Shown piece after piece: positions 59,731 through 64,000 of a DNA stretch of 64,000 nt. This DNA is from Chrysomallon squamiferum (Eukaryota; Mollusca; Gastropoda; Neomphalida; Peltospiridae). Within the stretch, counting starts at the first letter, position 1. Each line of letters begins with the position of its first letter. A program made the translations under genes and the position numbers. The DNA lies in the NCBI GenBank assembly GCA_012295275.1, contig CM022666.1, positions 8,129,265 to 8,193,264 of the forward strand, read 5' to 3'. The notes beneath the pieces were generated by a model. The model was not told where the DNA came from and did no database searches. It saw only the letters and a list, made by a program, of their open reading frames with translations.

Positions 59731-61280
59731 TAAATTCTTGAAGAAAGATAGTGATAAAAATATAAAGTAGATGGATTCTGATTCTTTCAAAAATTTAAAA
59801 TTTTGCTTAACAGTGTAAGTGCACAGAAATACAAAGACGGGACGAAATAATGAAGATCTAAAGAAAAAAGAGAGAAGTAGGGCAAGGGAACAAAAGAGGA
59901 GAGAAAGAAAAAGCGAGTGAGTGAGTAGGTTAAAGAGTGTATTTCAGAACTGAAAGAAGATAAAAAAGTGAAGGAGAGTGAATGGCGTAAAGATAAACAG
60001 AAAGATAAGGACAGACAAATGCATAGATGGATGGATGGATCTGAATTTACAACTACTAAATTTATTTTGCTTTATGTGTGTAGTAACCCTGGTTATGCCA
60101 TTGTTCCTGTTTGTTTTTTTCAATGTGTTTTCTTCATTTTCACAAGTAAGGTAAGAAATTTAACATGCTTGTTTTTTTATAAAATGTTAATTATAAAAAA
60201 ATCGTCACCAATTTTCTAAATTGCTGGCAAAACTTTTCTAATTACCAAAAATAAAATTAGTTGATAAAATAATAATTATATATTGATGTTATTCATTAAT
60301 TTTATATTTTAAAAGACTATTTATATAACTTGCTTGCTTTTTTTTTTTTTATGTTTATATTTTGTATTTATTATATATTTTATTTTTACTGTTGTTTTTA
60401 ACTGCAGCATTTAATATACAGAAATGTTTTTTGTTTTATTTTATTCATTTATTTTTTGAATCTGTTAAACCTTTGGAAGAAGATCTGAAGATTATTGTTT
60501 TTCATTTTCTTTTCTTTTTCTTAAATACACAAAACTAGATATATGACATGACAAAAACCTTGCTTTTATTTTAGTAAATACCAGTTTATTTTATGAAAGC
60601 ATATTAATGATAAATCAGTTACTTAATTTTACATTTAATTTTTTAAATTTAGAAGTTATTTTTCTGCTACTAGAGTAGAAACTGCGCAGAAAGCCAACAT
60701 TAATTTCCTCAGTGAACAGCGTAAATGAAAATGTGAAATGAGAAAATTATAATCAAGTAGATTTCCTTTTGAGTGATCTTGAAGTTAACATCTGGTATCA
60801 TAATATTATTAAATAAAATAACAGCAACAACAGTTTCCTAATTTCCAATCTGTATGAGGTGTAAATCACACAATTTATTACAGATTTACATACATCTGGT
60901 CGTGGAATTTTAAATTGTATACATGCCCATTGTTTTTACATAACTTACATACAGTTGTATAAAATGGAAAATTATGTAATTTTTCTTTATTTCCATTTTA
61001 TTTATTTCCTGCCTAAAATTAAATTTTTTACAATGTCTGCTTAAACTCGTTCATGAAATTTCAACTGGTCAGTTTGTGAATTGAGACAAATCAAAGTTTG
61101 TTAAATGAAAAAAATAAATTCTGTCTTTGACAGGATGTCAAATCATAAATAGCTGTATGCCAAAAAACTGGTGCTCATGCATAATCTAACTGGTAATACT
61201 GATTCATACTGCTCGCTTTATGTTAAAATAATATATCTGATTTTATTTTAATATTTGTTAAATGATATATGGCAATTTTC

Positions 61281-61316
<36 letters not shown>

Positions 61317-62530
61317 TTTTAGTTATATGTTTTTTTTTTACTGTACATTTTTTTTTTTTTCAAAATATACCTTTTCTTTCTTTCTTTCTTCTTATTATTA
61401 TATTATATTATATTGATTAATTTATTTTTTTTTTTTATTTTATTTTATTTTATTTTATTTTATTTTATTTATATATACACACACAATCTAATAAAATATT
61501 CCTTACAGCTGATATTATTTACATACTGCTTTTCTGGTTCTTTATAACTTTTTGTAGCTTTTTTCTTTGTTATTTTTTAACTTTCTGTGTAATAAATATT
61601 TTAATGTATGTTAGCATAATTTATGAAATTATGACACAGATACTACTGTACATATTTATGTTCTATGTGTCTTCTTTGTATTTGTTCAATATGTATGACT
61701 TTTGATCAATACATGCCTGAAATTTCAAGTGTTTTCCTTTTTTTTGATGTGTGTGTGTGTGTGTGTGTGTGTGTTTCTTTGTCACATATTAATTTTAATG
61801 TAATTTCTGTGCATTTCTTTGTGTTAATTAATGTAAACTATTGCAAATACATGCTTTAAACACAGGACTTGGATTCTATTCTCATTTTTTTTTTTTTTTT
61901 TTATTTCTTTAAACTTTTTTTAAAACATGTATACAGAATGTAAAACATAAAAAACAGAAAATTTCCTATTTTCTTTATCTGTTCCAACAATAGTAAACAT
62001 TTTTTTAAAAATAATTTATTTAATTATTATATATATTTTTTTAAATGTCACTCTGTTAATATACACCAGTATCATCTAAGTGTGTGGTCTTTTATACTAT
62101 TTTCCATTCCAAACAGGGTCTCATTCCAGTATATCACTGGCCTTATTTTGTGTACATGTCTATGTAAAAAATCCTTTGCTTCTAGAAATAGTAGAAAATG
62201 GCTTTTTTTTTTTTTTTTTTTAAATAAGACTAGTTAATTTAATAATTTTGATTTGGAAGTTGTAAATATTGTATAATTTTCTAGCTCATACACACACTTA
62301 CATACTGCTTTTGTATTTTCATATCTAAAATATTTTTAAAAATTGTAAGAAAAAAGTACCAGCCCTAATAAAGAAAAACGAAAAACAAAACAAGATATTG
62401 AGACAAGTTTATTTTGAAAAACAAAACAAAAAAAATCTGATGAAACTATAAATATTCACAAAAATATACAATCATGTACAATTTTCATCAGCTTACACAA
62501 CAAAATAATGTCTGTATAGATGACTGAACT
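59728..62530. other. Intergenic, no gene seen
   Basis: Purine-rich to 60030, then AT-rich. (TA)n at 61287-61312, TTTTA runs at 61430-61470 and (GT)n at 61749-61773. A weak exon-like segment at 60084-60150 is discussed as a finding. Confidence 0.5.
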
Positions 62531-62534
62531 TAAT

Positions 62535-62537
<3 letters not shown>

Positions 62538-62600
<63 letters not shown>
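62538..62600 (+). repeat. (AAT)n microsatellite
   Basis: Pure AAT run of about 63 bp. Confidence 0.95.
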
Positions 62601-63099
62601 TAAAGTTCTTTTTAGCAGGTGTCAAGATTTGATCCCAGTTCTTACAGGTAAACCTTTGTTCAGATTATCTCCTTTCAAAGAAACTGACTCACTGGTAATA
62701 GTCAGATTTCTAAAACATTTTTTTATTTCTAAATAAAAATATAAGCAAATGCCAAGACTTAATTTTTTTTTTTTTTTTTTAAAAAGGTTTTTTTTTAGAC
62801 TTTAAAACAATTATATAAAAATAATGAATAAATACATTGATAATTTTTTTTATATATAAATTTTGATAAATGAAAATAAAATACTTTATATTTGTTTTAT
62901 TAAGCCAAATAAATACATTTTTAAATAGTTAACATGATTTTTTTAAATGTTCACATTTTCAGAATGTAAAGCAGAATTCTGTATGCACTGAAAACTATCA
63001 TATTAAATAAATTAAAAAAATTATAAAAATTCTATACAAATGTTCAGAATAACAAGTGTACATAATAAATTATTTAGAATACATTGATAATGAGTAGAA

Positions 63100-63200
63100 A
63101 CTGACATGTACAAAAGATTCTAGAAAATAATAATTTAGGCGAGTTTTAGAATGAGTAGTGACAAATAGGAAGTTTTAATGTAGACAAATAATACTGGTAA

Positions 63201-63268
<68 letters not shown>

Positions 63269-63770
63269 AAAACTTAAAAGCAATTACACATATTTTTAGA
63301 ATGAGCCATGAACTAATAAAATGTCCTATAACTACATTTTATATTTCACACAAAGTATACAGTCTTTAAAATGAGTCATAACATATTTTTTTTTTTATTT
63401 ACGCAATCATTTCTAGAAAATATTCTCTATAAGTTTTAAAATGAGTCCTCACTGAGTAGAATTTCTTATATATACAAACTACATTCTCTAAAAGAATATT
63501 CCATAAATCTGTTTTAGAAGTCGTAAGTTTGCTACTGCAATTTTACATTATAAACTAGGCAGCTGTTTAGACTGAGTCATGAAAATATGCACACTTATAT
63601 TACAAGAATTCCAGAAAATAATATATGCATATCTTTACAATGAAACTAATAAAAATTACTATATACATAAATATACAGAATAAATTATACGTATTTGTCA
63701 AATGAGTCCTTAAAATGGACATACACTTGAAATAAAAAAAAATTTCCAGAAAATAATAATCCCTGTGAAC
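63100..63770. repeat. Diverged tandem repeat at the right edge
   Basis: Two linked motifs recur. TT(C/T)(T/C)AGAAAATA is near 63117, 63411, 63611 and 63744. TTTTA(A/G)AATGAGT(C/A) is near 63145, 63366, 63432 and 63697, with variants near 63295 and 63566. Spacing is irregular (about 65-150 bp). An (AAT)n run interrupts the array at 63201-63267. Confidence 0.55.
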
Positions 63771-64000
63771 TCACAAACGAGTTTCTTTACAAATAAATAA
63801 AATCCATATTAAATCTAAATGCAGATGACAAACACGTCAACTAACTCAAAATAAATTTAAAACTCGTCTTTTTATCGAATCTAGAACGCAACTTAACAAC
63901 ACTCGCATTTATATTCAAACATAATAAACTGTAAAATCTTCGAATTTTTATCGAAATTAAAAATAAATTAAAATGACATTTACATTTTTGACTAAAGTTA

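Noticed and set aside
59503-59790. Minus-strand Ser-Leu and plus-strand Arg-Glu frames
   Set aside because: The (GA)n microsatellite translated.
1-64000. CRISPR arrays, bacterial operons, rRNA or tRNA genes
   Set aside because: Spliced eukaryotic gene structure; tandem repeats lack unique spacers, and no cloverleaf or rRNA-like block was recognised by eye.

Overview
This window is AT-rich eukaryotic DNA, very dense in microsatellites: long (AAT/ATT)n, (TA)n, (CA/GT)n, (GA/CT)n and TTTA runs. Coding exons are short, with GT-AG introns of several hundred bases to over 6 kb. This texture fits a lophotrochozoan, most likely a mollusc and plausibly a cephalopod. That is an inference from texture and from the exchanger protein; no species marker is present. 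Most long open frames are translated microsatellites or intron read-through and are left out.

The central gene is on the + strand from 15019 to 53820. It encodes an organellar Na+/H+ (K+/H+) exchanger of the NHE6/NHE7/NHE9 subfamily (SLC9A6/A7/A9). I reconstructed 18 common coding exons whose frames join exactly, plus two alternative in-frame terminal exons (46777-46833 and 53728-53820). The products are about 680 and 692 residues. The short-form C-terminus ends in an acidic dileucine motif of the DxxLL (GGA-binding) type. The long form lacks it and is followed by a 3' UTR built from a decayed tandem repeat.

Left part (1-15000): a minus-strand gene leaves the left edge. It has a probable promoter and 5' non-coding exon near 3810-3940 and its first coding exon at 229-302. 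Then comes a 1.4-kb unit in three tandem copies (about 4550-8720). Next is a small intron-split gene on + (promoter about 9460-9560, coding exon 10301-10825) for an unrecognised acidic 174-residue protein with an internal duplication and a KEN box. A decayed minus-strand coding region lies at 12450-13375. A hAT-like non-autonomous element (14415-14861) sits just upstream of the exchanger promoter.

The exchanger introns hold most of the other structure. These are a recent 0.95-kb tandem duplication, a minisatellite that includes a 5' splice site, a partial copy of the exon 12 acceptor region in intron 9, an array of branch-point-like motifs before a candidate cassette exon, and a long inverted repeat. 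Right part (54400-64000): no convincing gene, a mariner-like MITE (57376-57600), microsatellites and a decayed repeat at the right edge.
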